Below, piece after piece: positions 12,077 through 24,650 of a DNA stretch of 64,000 bases. Positions within the stretch are counted from its first letter, which is position 1; every line of letters starts with the position of its first letter. Origin of the DNA: Ophthalmolycus amberensis. Its lineage: Eukaryota; Chordata; Actinopteri; Perciformes; Zoarcidae. A program made the position numbers and the translations under genes. The stretch lies in NCBI GenBank assembly GCA_024529925.1, contig JAFEUB010000817.1:470001-534000 (forward strand). Direction: 5' to 3'. Below the pieces are notes generated by a model. It had not been told where the DNA came from, did no database searches, and was given only the letters and a program-made list of their open reading frames with translations.

Positions 12077-12330
12077 TGCTTTAAACCACGTGAGCTGCAA
12101 ACTGTTACAACAATTAGCTACTGTTCTACACATTTAACCTGCCTTCACTTTAGCTGCGCATTATCCAATAAAACAAATGAAACAAAACAAAGATGATTGC
12201 ACAAGGTTAGAGGTGATTATACAGCCAAGTGCCATATGTTTATAAGTGAATATTTTATTTCAAGAAAAATACGCAGTTAGGAATAAAATAGTTGAATTAA
12301 AATAGCTATTTATTTTTTATTTTATACGGA

Positions 12331-12468
12331 ATGTTTTACCTTTCTCTCTTTCACTAACAGACACGCCTCCCACCTGCTCTCTCTCTCTCGCGCGCTCTCT
12401 CGCTCTTTTTTTCTCTCGGTGCGTCTCTCTGCCTCTCTCTCCTCACACTTTTCCCTCAGCCACTCAAG
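12331..12468 (+). promoter_or_regulatory. raver2: raver2 5' UTR and proximal promoter region
   Basis: A strong CT-rich tract (CTCTCTCTCTCGCGCGCTCT) runs up to the ATG and enters the CpG-rich first exon. Two acceptor-like sites, CTAACAG (ending at 12360) and TTTTCCCTCAG (ending at 12459), leave open an upstream non-coding exon. No TATA box is well placed; an AT-rich stretch is at 12311-12330. The transcription start cannot be fixed from sequence alone. Confidence 0.55.
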
Positions 12469-12750
12469 ATGGCGGCAGCCCCATCCATCCAGCCGCCGAT
12501 CGTCCACTCTTCTCTACCCGGGGAGAGCGCACTTTCCCCGGAGATGGACAGCCCCGAGGGCCAGCAGCCGGCGGATGAGGAGGCGGCGGCGGCTGCGGCA
12601 CCGCAGCCCTCCGACTCGGAGATTACCCTCCGTGAGCTGCCGGACCTGGAGCCGGAGGAGATCGAGAAGAGGCTTGCCAAAACTCGCCAGGAGCTGAGCA
12701 ACAGGAGGAAAATCCTCATTAAGAACCTGCCGCCTGACACCACTAACCAG
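12469..12750 (+). CDS. raver2: raver2 coding exon 1 (N-terminus and start of RRM1)
   Basis: First 94 codons of raver2 (ribonucleoprotein PTB-binding 2), an hnRNP-like protein that binds RNA and the splicing repressor PTB and shuttles between nucleus and cytoplasm. The start is the ATG at 12469, in a strong context (CTCAAGATGG) just after a CT-rich 5' UTR. Residues 1-50 are low complexity, with an Ala run near 39-44. Residues 51-80 are acidic then charged (PDLEPEEIEKRLAKTRQELS), predicted helix. RRM1 opens at about 80 with its RNP2 motif ILIKNL (82-87). The exon ends CTAACCAG|GTACAC in phase 0. ELSNRRKILIKNLP is closer to mammalian RAVER2 than RAVER1. The frame stays open beyond the donor to 12843, but that part is intron. 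Confidence 0.9.
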
Positions 12751-13912
12751 GTACACGTTAGTTTGGGGAAACAAATGATGCAAAGTGGCGCGGCTCACTT
12801 TTTCAGCTTTTACGCACAGACTTGTTGTGCGTCGGTGGTTTAGTTTGCACTGACCGACGCGCTTTCAAAATGTTGGCTACGTTTTATTTATTTGTTTATT
12901 TTTATGGTGATGACAACCAGTTTCTGATGCTCTATAGTGATCTTAATTTACTCAGTATATGGGCTGATATTTATAATAAACGGTATAAAAGCCACATCTT
13001 TATGAGGAGCTTTAGCTTTAAAGTTTATTTGAGTGGTTCCCAATGTTACAATGGGATTTGACAAACAGGCTGTTTCCGTTTTCTCTACTGGATTTAAAAT
13101 GAGCCGGTGTGTCATTAAACACCATGTAACTTTACTCTCATTATAATGTGAGTGAAGGGATCCCCTCATCTGACACATTTAAAGGCACAATTAGGCCTAA
13201 TTGTTTGGCCACAACAGTTCACAAACTGTATTGTTGAATTGCTACACAAATAGTGACGTAAACAAACCTTTAATCACTTTACTGATGTTTTGGGATGATC
13301 TGAATTGACTTTTAAATATCCTGTGTACGCTGTATGGGGCTCGTACGTTCTGGTGCTTTCCTTGCAACAAGAGGAGAAGCTGTGGATGAAGTTTCTTGTC
13401 ATTCACGTTTACCTCGATACCCATATAAAAAGATATTATCCATGCACCCGTTTTAATCCATGCACCTAAATTGAATGTGTTACACAGACAATAAAACATT
13501 GTGCAGTTAAAGTTCTCTCATGCCACTTGTGTTTTACAAATGTTTTGAACAACGGTTGCAGTTACACCTAAGTTGTGTTTTTTAAAACATGACGGATAGA
13601 ACACATGATTTCTGACTCTACGTGTTTACATCATCAGATTCCTTTACGGCAGATCAGTCATTTCATCTTTTATGTTTAATTTACACACAAGAACTTTGGA
13701 TGCATGTTTCTTGTCAAAGAGACTTCACCGTTTATAACTTTTAAGACCTTTTTGGTGTCTCCTACTCAAATCTGCTACGAAGTGTCGTTCCCCACTTGTG
13801 TCCGCATGCAAGCCTTCTCGAGGAGCTGATGGTGTGTTCCTTCAGGGTTGTAGCACCATACATTCTTAGAAAGAGGCAAACTGCCAGCACTCTGCCTGGT
13901 GTTTGTGTGTTA

Positions 13913-14385
13913 GGCTGCATTTACACCAAATCGACGATTAACGCAGGTTTGTGTGGCGGTGTGGGAGAGTCCCTTAAATGGCCCATTTCTGTGACGCCGT
14001 GCTGCTAGTATGCCGGGTGCTATGAGTGATTGTCTGTCAGCATCGACAAACACTTTTACTTTCCATAACTAAGCAGGATGCCAGGCCTATCAAAACAGTT
14101 GGTTTTAAACTGGTGCTCAGATTGAGTGACTCCACGTGAGATATAACGTTTCTCTCAGTTGTGTTTTGGTCATTCATGCTGCCCTTCTTCCCGTGGCCTT
14201 CTTCCGGTCTAAACGTGGGTTACATAAATGACCACTGCAGCATGACGTCGAGTTGTGTTTCTCCAAAAATTGGTTAAAACTTTTCGCGCACAGGCTGCAG
14301 CATTTCTTTCCGGCATCCCCCGCAGTCCCCAGCTTAAATGAACTATCATTTTCACCGCAATGCCTGATTTGGTATGAATGCAGCC
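13913..14385. mobile_element. PIF/Harbinger-like non-autonomous element 1
   Basis: Inverted termini: GGCTGCATTTACACCAAATC on the left matches the reverse complement of the right end with two mismatches. The element is 473 bp and flanked on both sides by TTA (13910-13912 and 14386-14388), the 3-bp target duplication typical of PIF/Harbinger elements. It has no open frame of note, so it is a MITE. A 3-bp duplication can occur by chance, so assignment rests mainly on the termini. Confidence 0.65.
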
Positions 14386-14388
14386 TTA

Positions 14389-14916
14389 AGGCCTTTACAC
14401 AGCGAGGGGGGGGGGGGGGTTGTGTGAGTAATTAACATGTCAATATATATTTTTTTAACTGTTGTTTTTGTCATGAGTACTTTCGCAAAGAACGTGCATA
14501 TTCTGTGGCGGAAGGGAATGGAACAAGTTTGATTATCTTAGCTTTCAAACCACAAATAAGGCATCAACCCATCCTGTTGTGTGGAACACTTTAATGTACA
14601 ACAACAGGGAGGCTCTGAGTTCGAACCAAGACGGCAAACTCTATTACCCCTGTCATCCTCGAAAGGAAACTCAATAAAATAGCTTTCAGTAGCTCATGCT
14701 ATACAACAATTAACCTCAGACAGGCTGCCGGACGCTGCTGTGGGTCAGGATCCCGGTAGTTGGTCTTCTGCCTGCGCAAATCTATTCGAACCCTTTATTG
14801 AAAAAGTGTTGCAACTTTCGGAAATTTGCATCGCTGCGTTATGCATAGATTTGACGCATAATATTTGCAGGCGGGTATTTTGCATTTTCGTGTCGTTTTT
14901 TTGTTGTTAAAGGCCT
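14389..14916. mobile_element. Possible PIF/Harbinger-like element 2, adjoining element 1
   Basis: The left end AGGCCTTTACAC and the inverted right end (AGGCCTTTAACA when reverse-complemented) match at 11 of 12 positions, flanked by TTA at 14386-14388 and 14917-14919. The left TTA is also the right target duplication of element 1, so one element may have inserted at the edge of the other. It contains a G run at 14405-14419. The inverted repeat is short, so this is less certain than element 1. Confidence 0.4.
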
Positions 14917-15047
14917 TTAAATGTGTGTGTGTTTAAGGAGAAAGGGAGGGAGTGTGAAAGAGTCCAACTGCATGGTGTTAGTGAGAAACAGAAGGGAGAG
15001 AGAGAGGAAAAGGCACTTGGATTAGGTGAAGCAGCAGAAGTGGAAAT

Positions 15048-15090
15048 TCTCTCTCTCTCTCGCTCTCGCTCTCGCTCTCTCGCTCTCTCT
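15048..15090. repeat. CT/CTCTCG simple repeat
   Basis: Imperfect CT dinucleotide and CTCTCG hexamer repeats. Both strands stay open across it (Arg-Ser or Arg-Glu runs), which is an artefact of the repeat. Confidence 0.9.
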
Positions 15091-16513
15091 GAATTTTCCA
15101 CATTATTCACGGGTCAGAAGGAGTGTGATATGTTTAGTGAGTTTGAGCAGAGCAGTCGGAGCTGCATGAAGCCCTGCTGAACTTTCCACATGAATTCATA
15201 CATTTAAAGGAGTAGTTCACACTCTGACATTATGCGATATGCGTTATTGACTGGTAGTGGTACCGTTGAAGCTCAGGCTACATATCTTATGTGTGGAGAC
15301 ATCTCAGCGATCTGGCTGATGAATGATTAACAAAAACCTTTTCAACCACATCACAGCATTTGAAAATATTGTAACCATAACAGAGTTATTATGTGAATAT
15401 AAATATTAAATATTGCGGTTGATAGTTGACTTCTTCTGTTACAATGGTGCCTTTTAAATCCTCCAATGGCTGCGTTCCTTTCTGTTTGAAAGGCTGCTGA
15501 GATATGTTCCATCCCAGGATCTGTAGCCTGAGCTTATATATCAGTATCAGCAATAGTGCTTAAATGATAAGTTGATTGTATGAGTCACAGGAAGATTTGA
15601 AACAACTTTGATAAGAAACCCTCTTTTAACACACATCAGCTTCTCAAATGTAAAGATTGGCTGCATGCTTTTCTGTCAGCCATCCAAAGATGCACTTTAA
15701 GGTTTCCTCTATAGATGAGCTTCGTATTAGTGTTTGATTTCAATTCAATCCAGATTTCTTCTAGTTTAGAGGGTATGATTTATATTTTGTTTCATATTTA
15801 TTCTCATCATTTTGGTTCATTTTGTAAAAAGAAAAAAAATAACTTGAATGAAATCTTTAGTAAAGGGGTGAAAATGAAACACCAAAGTATGGTTTGCATT
15901 TGGTACTACCTTGTCATTTGAAAGTGCCTTTATCAATTCAAGTGTTCATTGTAAAAATGAATGTTATTGTGTTATGTTTGCTGCTTTTCTCTGTTTTTAT
16001 AAACTTACAACAGTTGGTTGGGCGTAAAAAAACAATTTGGAAGCTTCACCTGGTGCTCTGGGAAGTCGCTTGGTCCTGTACAGGAATCTATTTCATAGAG
16101 CTGGTGTTGACATTACAGTATCTTCCATAAGGTTATAGATTTATGGCAAAGAAAAGTCCTCGTCACTGTCTTATATAACTTGTCATGATGGACTCGCCCA
16201 GCCGACACCATCTCCCATTCCCATCATACCCGCTGCCCCATCAGCCAACACTGTGTCGTAGGTTGGATATATGTGCGTCTGAGGAGTCGATGGTGCACTG
16301 TGTGAAATATATGACCCGGTGACAGCCCTCATCTCAGAGAGAAGTGGGGGGATGGGAACAACAGAGGGAAGAGTTGAGTGAGAGGAGAGGAAAGGAAGGA
16401 GGGAGGAAAGAAGAATATCAAGGAAAGAGAATAGAAAGGGGTTGTTAAGAGACGAGCAGAAGAGACATTTGGTTGAAAGGATGGCCGGAATGTGTTCACG
16501 CTATCCTCCTTAA

Positions 16514-17025
16514 AGCTTGGTTTGTACTCTCCGGAGTGAAGCCAGCATGTGTCGCACGAGCTAGAAAAAGACGTAATCCCGGCCTCTGCGTTGTGCGTGA
16601 AGCAGCCGCAGGTGGTTGCGGTGCTTGGTCGTGCACTTGGGAATTTTAGTAACTTGGTGATCTGAGCTTTTCAGACGTGAGTCATGAATATTCGCTGATA
16701 AAAGCTCTACTTATTCAACCTTCGGTTCTTTATAATGAATGTAATACTCGACTTCTGTCTTTACAGGGCTTGAATAAATGAAATCAAGTAGTCTATGAAT
16801 ATAAGATATGACTTTACAGTTCATTCCCCTGGGTTGGTTTGTGGCGTTTTGGCAGTTACACTTCCTCATCTTCTTGCTTCTTCACAGTACATGTTGTTTG
16901 TATGGCCTTAGCATTTTAGAGAATAATGCAACGAACAGCGCATTGAGCATAAACGTGCATGTTTGGAGCTCACGCGCCCTGTGGATGCTGGCACTACGTT
17001 GCCAAGCATGAGTATAAACAAAGCT
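16514..17025. mobile_element. PIF/Harbinger-like non-autonomous element 3
   Basis: Left end AGCTTGGTTTGTACTC and the reverse complement of the right end (AGCTTTGTTTATACTC) match at 14 of 16 positions. Similarity continues inward: both ends carry GCCAGCAT and GAGCT at similar distances. TAA flanks both sides (16511-16513 and 17026-17028). The length is 512 bp with no transposase frame, so it would have been moved in trans. Confidence 0.6.
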
Positions 17026-17849
17026 TAAATAGGAGCCACCAATGACTCTAATCCTGTAACTTTTTATCAAATCAACAGGGTTTGGTAAAATGCTTGCAGC
17101 AGCATGTTACTGAATAAAAGTCAACTATTGAATCCAAATCCTTTTGAATCGCTTGTGGAACATAATTACTTTAAGGTTTCAACATTTTCAAGTCTTCAAG
17201 GTTTTTATAGTTTAATAGTTGAACACAATCTTACAATTTGTATAAAGTTAAAGTGATTCATCAGATTAAATGAGTTGAGTCTTATTTTGATTAAATCTAC
17301 TTTATTTCATGAATGTAACTCGTCAGTGCGTGCCTTCCCCTGAGTTAGGCTAATCTAATTCCACAATAAACTGTACAATACAAGTTTAATCCTGGTCTGT
17401 ACTGAGCCTGGTACCGACAGTAGCTCTGGAAGTACAAACCCAGGTATTGAGTAAGAATTTTGCCGCTACTCCAACATGTGCATCTCAGACTCCATGTGGA
17501 ATAAAAAAAAAAAGACTAAGAATGATGAAATTGAATTAATCAAATCCAAGCACGTAGTGTAAAAACATATTTGCAGGTGCACTGGAGGGTAAAATAAATG
17601 TGGGTTGTGTGTTTGCCGTGTTGGCTTCCAAGGACTTCTGATAAGTTCTTGAATTATTCAGAGTATCTCAGAAAACACACAAGTTCTGCAAGATGTGCAT
17701 GTTCATATGTACTTTGAACACCAGGTAGTGTGTGTGTGTGTGCAGTTGTGTTTGCATGTGTACAGGTAAAAACAGATGCATGTAAATGTCACAAAGCAGC
17801 GTGTGCCTGAGCTGTTCTCTTTCCACCCACTTCCTCCTCACACCCTACA

Positions 17850-17879
17850 TGCTGTGTGTGTGTGTGTGTGTGTGTGTGT
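17850..17879. repeat. TG microsatellite
   Basis: About 15 TG units followed by CACAGCAGCAG. Simple repeat within raver2 intron 1. Confidence 0.9.
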
Positions 17880-20800
17880 CACAGCAGCAGATGTTCATGA
17901 AATCTACCCCTCCTGACAGTGGGCAGCCTTCATCGCCTTCATCACTTAGCACATGTGTTGTGATTCAGCTGTTTACTGTCGCTGGCATAACCTCAAAATG
18001 TACAGATGTTTGTGCCGCAATTATCCAGCAGACATTCAAGATTCAACTTGTTTGACTGACGACTGTAAGTGGAACCAGGACCGACCAACCAGTTGATACA
18101 GCCTGTTTATTTACCTTCCATAAGTCATAGTGTAGGTGAGATGATGAGCTGTACCTGAGATACTCCGTGACCTCCAATGACAAGCTTGTTGAAATGAGGT
18201 GAAAAGGATAAATTTAAGATCCGGATATTAATGAGGGCATGTTTTCATATATATCACGGTGCAGCAAGTGTAATCTTTAAACCAGAGATGCATTATACAA
18301 ACTTAAATAACATTTTCATTTATTCATTTACACAGTATGGCAGATATATACGTTTCCACTGATAGCCAAAACAAGATTTTGATAATTCTGACGATATACT
18401 TTCATATAGGCTGCTGGAAGTTCCACTTCTGTTACCCATGAACATGAAAGCGTACAGCAAGTAATGACTAGAGTGTAGGAAATACTCATTGCTCAGTCTG
18501 ATGGATTTCAATTTCTCCTGTGAGATGCCGGTGGCAGACTCAGAGTTATCAGCATGAACCCATCCATCCTCCTCCCCCGTGTCAAAGATTTATTTTCACA
18601 AATCAATTTCAGAGATTTATTCTACCCATGGGGAACAATAGGATTTGTCATTCTGTCAGGGTAAAAATAGAGACACAAATGTCACTATTGTAAGCCTTTA
18701 TAGAATACCAAAATATAGTCTTTTACACAATAATAACTTTTTATTAATAAAGTCCACCTGTCGAAATGCAAAATGCTTCTGTTAGCTTGCAAGCTAATAG
18801 GTCTAGTATGTAATTCTACAGTTTGTGAAATTCACATGACATTAAAGTTTGATATCTTGTGTCCAATGAACAGGAACCGTTGCGTACTTAATGCAGGGTT
18901 GCGGTTATTAAATAGTTCCGTTAATCTTGCAGTTATTTTGACGTTAATCAATAAACGACAGATACATGTGTATGTGAAATGACACAAACCAACCATGATG
19001 AGATTGGATGTGTTTGACCATAAACATTATTATTGAATCTGTTGAATCATGACACTGTTTCAGTACTCGCCATACGTAATAGCGGATTCATTTGATGTTC
19101 CAATTTCAAGAAGGTCAATTATCTCTTGAATATATTTTAGGCAGAGCACTATTTTTCCGTTACCTTACAGATATTCTAAATACAGCGATTGAAAAGGTAA
19201 TGTTTACATTATATGTCGAATCTGTGTTTATGCAATACCATTTTCAAGCAATACCTACTTACCTGTTCAGTGACGTAAAGTTTCTTTTGACTCCTTAAAG
19301 TCAGTAATAAAACAAAAAAGTGTGTAATGCAATTTTAATTGCAGAAGAAGGCATTCATCTTTCCACATCCAACCTATTGTGCTTTTGCTGGCGCCTATTA
19401 GTACAAGAGGCCATTTATCTTTTATGTCTCCTCACATCCCTGCGGTGTCAGAGTTGCGGTTAAGTGTAATTTTCTGACATTAATGCCAAGCTAAAGTGCT
19501 GTAAGGAATGTTCAACATCGAGACACATCATTTTAGGTTGTTTTATCTGGAAGATAGGATTTAAAACATCTCAACACTGTTACAAAAGTGTAGAAAAATG
19601 AAGCTTAAATACTTCACTACGTCTGGGGTTGACACTTGGTTGGTTGGTTGGTTGGTTGGTCGATATGACGATTTCTCCCCCGCTGAAGAGTCAATTGAAT
19701 TTCGGTTGAATAAAGATGTCTTAGGTTGACTACAGCCCTATCGCTGTCACAATTGCATACATTTGAATATGTATTTTGTATTTTGACCTGATGTCTGCAG
19801 GACTCTGTTGACACTTGAGTGACTGCCTTCTCAGTGGAGAAAATAACCCCCAATGTGAGGCCCGTGGCTTCAGGGCCAGCGTCAAGCAGAGACGGATGGG
19901 TGTGGATGGGGGAGGGAGGTGGGGTCACACATGGTGACTGCAGAATTAGTCCTGTCTTAGGGCAAGCCACCTGCTTCCCTCAGCCCACTGGTTCTGTCCT
20001 TTCTGATGTAAAAACAAACCAGCTCCTCAATGGAAAAAAGGGAAATTATTAAGGGACAAACTGAAGCAACCGAATGTAGAAGTGACATGGAAAACTCCCA
20101 ACTTCCCACATGAAATACAAAGATCTCTTCTACAATGATATGATATTGTATCATTGTATATTTATTTCGGCGTTATTAATGCATAAAGGGAAATCTATTT
20201 TGAGAACTGTTTTGTTTGATTGAGTCAATCACACATGATGACGACTTATAGCTTGTGCCACCGCAGCTCTATATTGGTCGTCATTTTCTGTACATGCTAA
20301 GATAATTGCACAACATCTTCATGTACATTCGATCCATGAACAATCAGGGAGTTCATTTTAGTCGGTTGCCATTAATTAATAGGTGTCACAATTACTCCAT
20401 CTACCCAAGGTACAACCAAACAACTCCATTTGCACACAAGGATGCAGGTTGGGGTGATGAATACAGTCCATACATGTCCAGGTCTTAACTGAGAGCCTGT
20501 GTTTGTCTGCCTGACAGTGCACAGCGTAACTCCTGGACCGTGTGACAGCTGAGGTTGGTTATGGGTTTGAATCGATGCGCCTGCTGTGGTGCTTTAATGC
20601 ATCATCACATTTTCTGCTACATATCTACTCTACTAGAAATTAAGAAAACGATAAGGCAAGCAAAGGAAGAAGTTTAAGAGATGAATTAACATGTAGTGAT
20701 AGAAAAGCTTTTATCACTGTTTACCATTAAGTCAGGAAAAAATGAGGGAGAGCAGTGTGTATTCTCCATCCCCTCCTAGAGGGTAACAGCAATTCTGTAT

Positions 20801-21665
20801 TAAAACGCAACCAGACAGCCGTTGATTAGTCCAGCAATGAAAAAGAGGAAACGCAGGAGAGAGGATACAAATGAGGGAGAGAAGAAATGAGTTTGTGGGG
20901 AGGCACAAGGACAGGAGGGGGTTGAGGAAGAGAGGAAGAGAGAAAGAGAACAGAAGAGGAGAACATTTTAAACAAGGAATTGTACCAGTGCAGATAGAGG
21001 GTGTTAAACTAACATGCTAGGTGTGAAGACTCTGAGAATGTGCTTGAGAGAGAAAGGAGAAACAGAAAAAGAGAGATGTCTCCACTTGTGTGTATCTATG
21101 TTCATCTGCTATCAATATGTGTGCACGTTTTCTAAGAAGCTCTCCTGGCAGGCATTTGATAGGTCAGTGATTTGAGCTGTGCATGGTTTGAGCCTCCTGT
21201 CTGTCACACACACACACACATACACACACGCGCACACACTCTCGAAGCTTGGCTTAGACCAAATATGGAAAACAGTGTCTTTTGGATCTATTAGAGATAT
21301 TTTCCAATGAATAGCTATCAAATTCTTAAACTGTGTTTACATCACAGACTACAGCAGCTTACACCGCTTATACAAGTACAGTACTACTAAAACAATTAAT
21401 AGTAATGCAGTGCTAGTATTCTCTATAAATGTGAATCATAACAATGAAACTATTGTAATGCTAATAATTGGAAATCATGGAGTGCTGTGTGTGTGTGGCA
21501 TTCTGCTCTCTGGCAGACCTGGGCTTCATCCTCTTGTTCTCTCTCTATAGCACACGTCACTCTATCAGTCGGTCAAGGACACAGTTACTGTATTCATTCA
21601 AGATATCATGGTAAGGAGGCCATGCAGTGTGTTTGTCCTGTAATCCCCCACCCCTCTCTCTCTGT

Positions 21666-21673
21666 CTCACACA

Positions 21674-21709
<36 letters not shown>
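21666..21709. repeat. CA microsatellite
   Basis: A CA run of about 20 units (after ACACACAAACAC), followed after a short gap by a TG run (21725-21742). The two runs are complementary and could fold back on each other. Simple repeat. Confidence 0.9.
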
Positions 21710-21711
<2 letters not shown>

Positions 21712-24605
21712 GGTGCAAAAGGAGTGTGTGTGTGTGTTTGTGTAATGGGTGAACAGGTGTAAACGCATTGTCCTCTCCCTCTCTTTCCTCTTGGCCTGTT
21801 TGTTTTCTCACCTTATATTTACATCACCTTGTACACTTTCCACTGCACAGAATATGTGTCGCTTTAGAGTGACTTACAAAGTGCAGCAGAGGAATTAGAA
21901 ATATCTAAACTGGCAATCAAACTGACAGACAGAAGGGTCAAAAGGCTATTTGCAGTCAGTTTGCTCTTTATTTATAGGAAATTGACAGGAGACCTGTCAC
22001 TGGAACGACAGTTGCTGCAAGCACAAGGATGATATTTGCCAGTGCATTATAAAAAATCTGCACTTAATTGTGACATTGAAAGAGGAAATATTTGAAGACA
22101 ATCATTTATTTCTATATCATTCAATTCCTAATGTGTTTTTTTTTTTTTTGCGAATAACCGCTATAGCTGACAATAACGAAGTAAAAAAGTATAACATTTA
22201 GAATTGTTGACGGTTTGCACTGACTTGGGGACGGTGTTTAAAAACGTTAGTCTGGAGCCAATTATAGTTCTTAGAAAGAAAATCATAATCGTCAAATATC
22301 GAAATCGGCCGGTCAGACAAAATTGGGTGTGGCCAAGAAAATTGCAATGGATGCATTTCTAGTGGACACCTGTGAAGCTGATGATCAGCTGATTTCATGT
22401 TCCTTCATGAACCTGTACTACGCCTATGAGTTCCACTCGTCAGACAGCCTGCTATCACATTCCTTATCAAGTCTCTCGTCTCCGGGCAGTTTGCTGTAGT
22501 ATTAAAGCACCGAGTGTGTGTATGCATGCAGAAACTGGCCCTATGGGTTTAGGGCTGGTGCTGGGTACTGACTGGACTTGCTGGAAATGTCAGCTTCTTA
22601 AAGCGTTAAAACACGCAGAGAGACCAGTGTAGCCCAGGGTGGAACAGAATGACATGCTTTATATATCACAGAACAGCTTGAGGAATATACTGTAGACCAT
22701 TCTTGAACAGGAAACAGCTTGTCCCACTTCTTCCGCCCGCATACTGTCCGGATTTTCCATCGAATCGCTGTCGGTCATAAAGGTGTCTTTTTAAATATGT
22801 AATGATGGTAAAAGTCTGTCAAGGTTTGTTGCCACTGTATCCATCTCTGTAGCGGTACGAGGCGTCGAAATGTAGCTCTATTCGTGTCAAAATATAAAAT
22901 CATGATTTGCAGTTTGTGGGTTTAGTTTTTCAGAGTACGAGTATTTGGTCACACGGTCTCGTTACTGAGCCCAGTGGCAGTTTTGAAAAGCTTGTGAGCG
23001 CCGCTTAGCTATTACGGCGTTGTTTATTAGGAAGCTGTATTTGGTATCTCAATGAAACAAAGTGGAACATTGTAGAACAGCGGGAAGGGATAATGAAAGT
23101 AGAACATTAACACGTGGAAGGTAAAAAAAAAACATGCAGCATGGTGTGCTCAACTGGTAAATTGTTTGGTTGAGAAGAGAGGCAGGACTGTTTTGACTCC
23201 TAAAAATAGTCTTTAAGTGTCTTGTAATGTGCCGGTGCTGTGCGAGAAACAAACTTTCAGCACAATTTAAGTACAGAATAGCACAAGGACGAGGGATGAA
23301 ACCCCACCAAAGAGAGAATGAACCCTGAGTGGCATAATTCAACCTTGTCTGACTGTCACACAGTACTCTGCACTGTCAGTGTCGGCATCCTCTTCAGTAC
23401 TGCAATAATGACCATCTAGTGGGTCGGGGGGAAGCTGGAAGCAATTTCTTTGTTTTCTTATTTTTTTGCACACCGCTTTACTTGATTTCTAATGTAAGTT
23501 CCTGTTTTGTTGCTTATCTTCTTCACTCATTATTTCTTGCATGTAGGAAATGAAGGTTTTCCTTTAGTCTGATGCCTTTTTATGTCAGAATTCCTGTTCA
23601 TACAAGAGCTCAGCTTTACCCCCTAGAAACCTGCATTGTGTCCCTCTCGGCCATTGCAGACATTGACCCTCTGCGTGGGCTGCCTTGCATGGCCTTCACT
23701 GATACGCCACATTCCTGCTCACTGTGTTCATGAGTGGGCTGGATCATGTTAGAGAGAAAGAAATGGAGAATAAATGTACATTTTAGAAAGCCTCATCGTT
23801 GTCTTTATAGAAATTATGTGATCAATGGGATTGGAAATGTTTTCACTCATGTGAAAGGTGATCATTGTATCACCATTAGTTCATGTCTTTGTTTTCTTCT
23901 TTGAACAGAAGCAAAAAACATGGCCAACATGAACTGATATTGAATGAAAGCACAGGGTTTGGGCAACATTAGCTGACAATACAGAACAGCCACATCCTCC
24001 CAAATACTAATCATTTCTTGAAAGATTGGTTTCCCTTTCATCGTGCTTTTGTTCACATTCAGGCTCGTTTATAAACCCGATTTATTTGCTTTGAACCGGC
24101 TCTTGAAAATGCAATCAGGGCGCCAGATGCGATACATTTTGTGTTTGATGGGTAAATTATGGAGACCACCCACCACTCCGGCCGGAAGAAGAAAAATGTA
24201 ATTTCCGTCCGTCTCTGGCCCTCTCTGTGTGCCTGTCGTTCAGGGTATGTATGAGAGCGTGCTGGGCTCACTGGCCAATCGCAACCAAGTTCGTTAAACT
24301 TGTGCATACGTCATACGCTCCGCCGTAGCCGACTACCTCGCCACTGTAAAATGGTGGATGAGTAGTTTTGAGCTTCACAAGCCCGGCGGAATGACTCGTT
24401 TCACTATCCGAAGACCAGACTTCATTGTGAGAGACAAGAAGAAAAAAAACGTGTCAAACTGTCTGAAGAAGACTGAACATGCTACTAATTTATTAGTTAC
24501 TTATTATTTACTTGTTATTGTTAATTCCTTTATAATTGTTTTATTTTCAGACTCCTTAAAATAGTTTCTTAAGTGTCCTTCTTGCACATAAAGGCAAATA
24601 GCAAA

Positions 24606-24650
24606 CATTTCCCCTCGCGGGGTTAATAAAGTAACTATCCATCTAAATAC
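24606..24650 (+). repeat. LINE-type 3' tail fragment
   Basis: ATTTCCCCTCGCGGGGTTAATAAAG followed by imperfect TATC/CATC units resembles the 3' end of fish non-LTR retrotransposons, which often close with a CCCC-GGGG hairpin, TAATAAAG and tetranucleotide repeats. Upstream (24060-24440) is unusually CpG-rich and may belong to the same insertion, but no reverse transcriptase frame is visible. Recognition from memory. Confidence 0.45.

Larger units (their letters stand above)
6251..12330. other. Intergenic region between cachd1 and raver2
   Basis: About 6 kb with no supportable gene. It contains homopolymer C tracts (6892-6909, 7861-7878, 9618-9632), a perfect 14-bp inverted repeat (7284-7317), one copy of a 45-bp GC-rich repeat at 7534-7578 (the other copy, 12032-12076, is also in this interval) and a CpG-rich patch (8037-8118). 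The right end may carry regulatory sequence for raver2, but no site can be named with confidence. Confidence 0.7.

Noticed and set aside
12751..12843. Extension of the first raver2 exon past codon 94
   Set aside because: A consensus donor (CCAG|GTACAC) lies at the point where similarity to Raver proteins continues in exon 2.
14617..14627. GAGTTCGAACC resembling a tRNA B box
   Set aside because: No A box or cloverleaf at the expected distance upstream; too short to call a tRNA or SINE.
15186..15230. TTTAAAGGAGTAGTTCAC, like the end of a common fish MITE
   Set aside because: No inverted partner was found within the next kilobase, so no element could be delimited.
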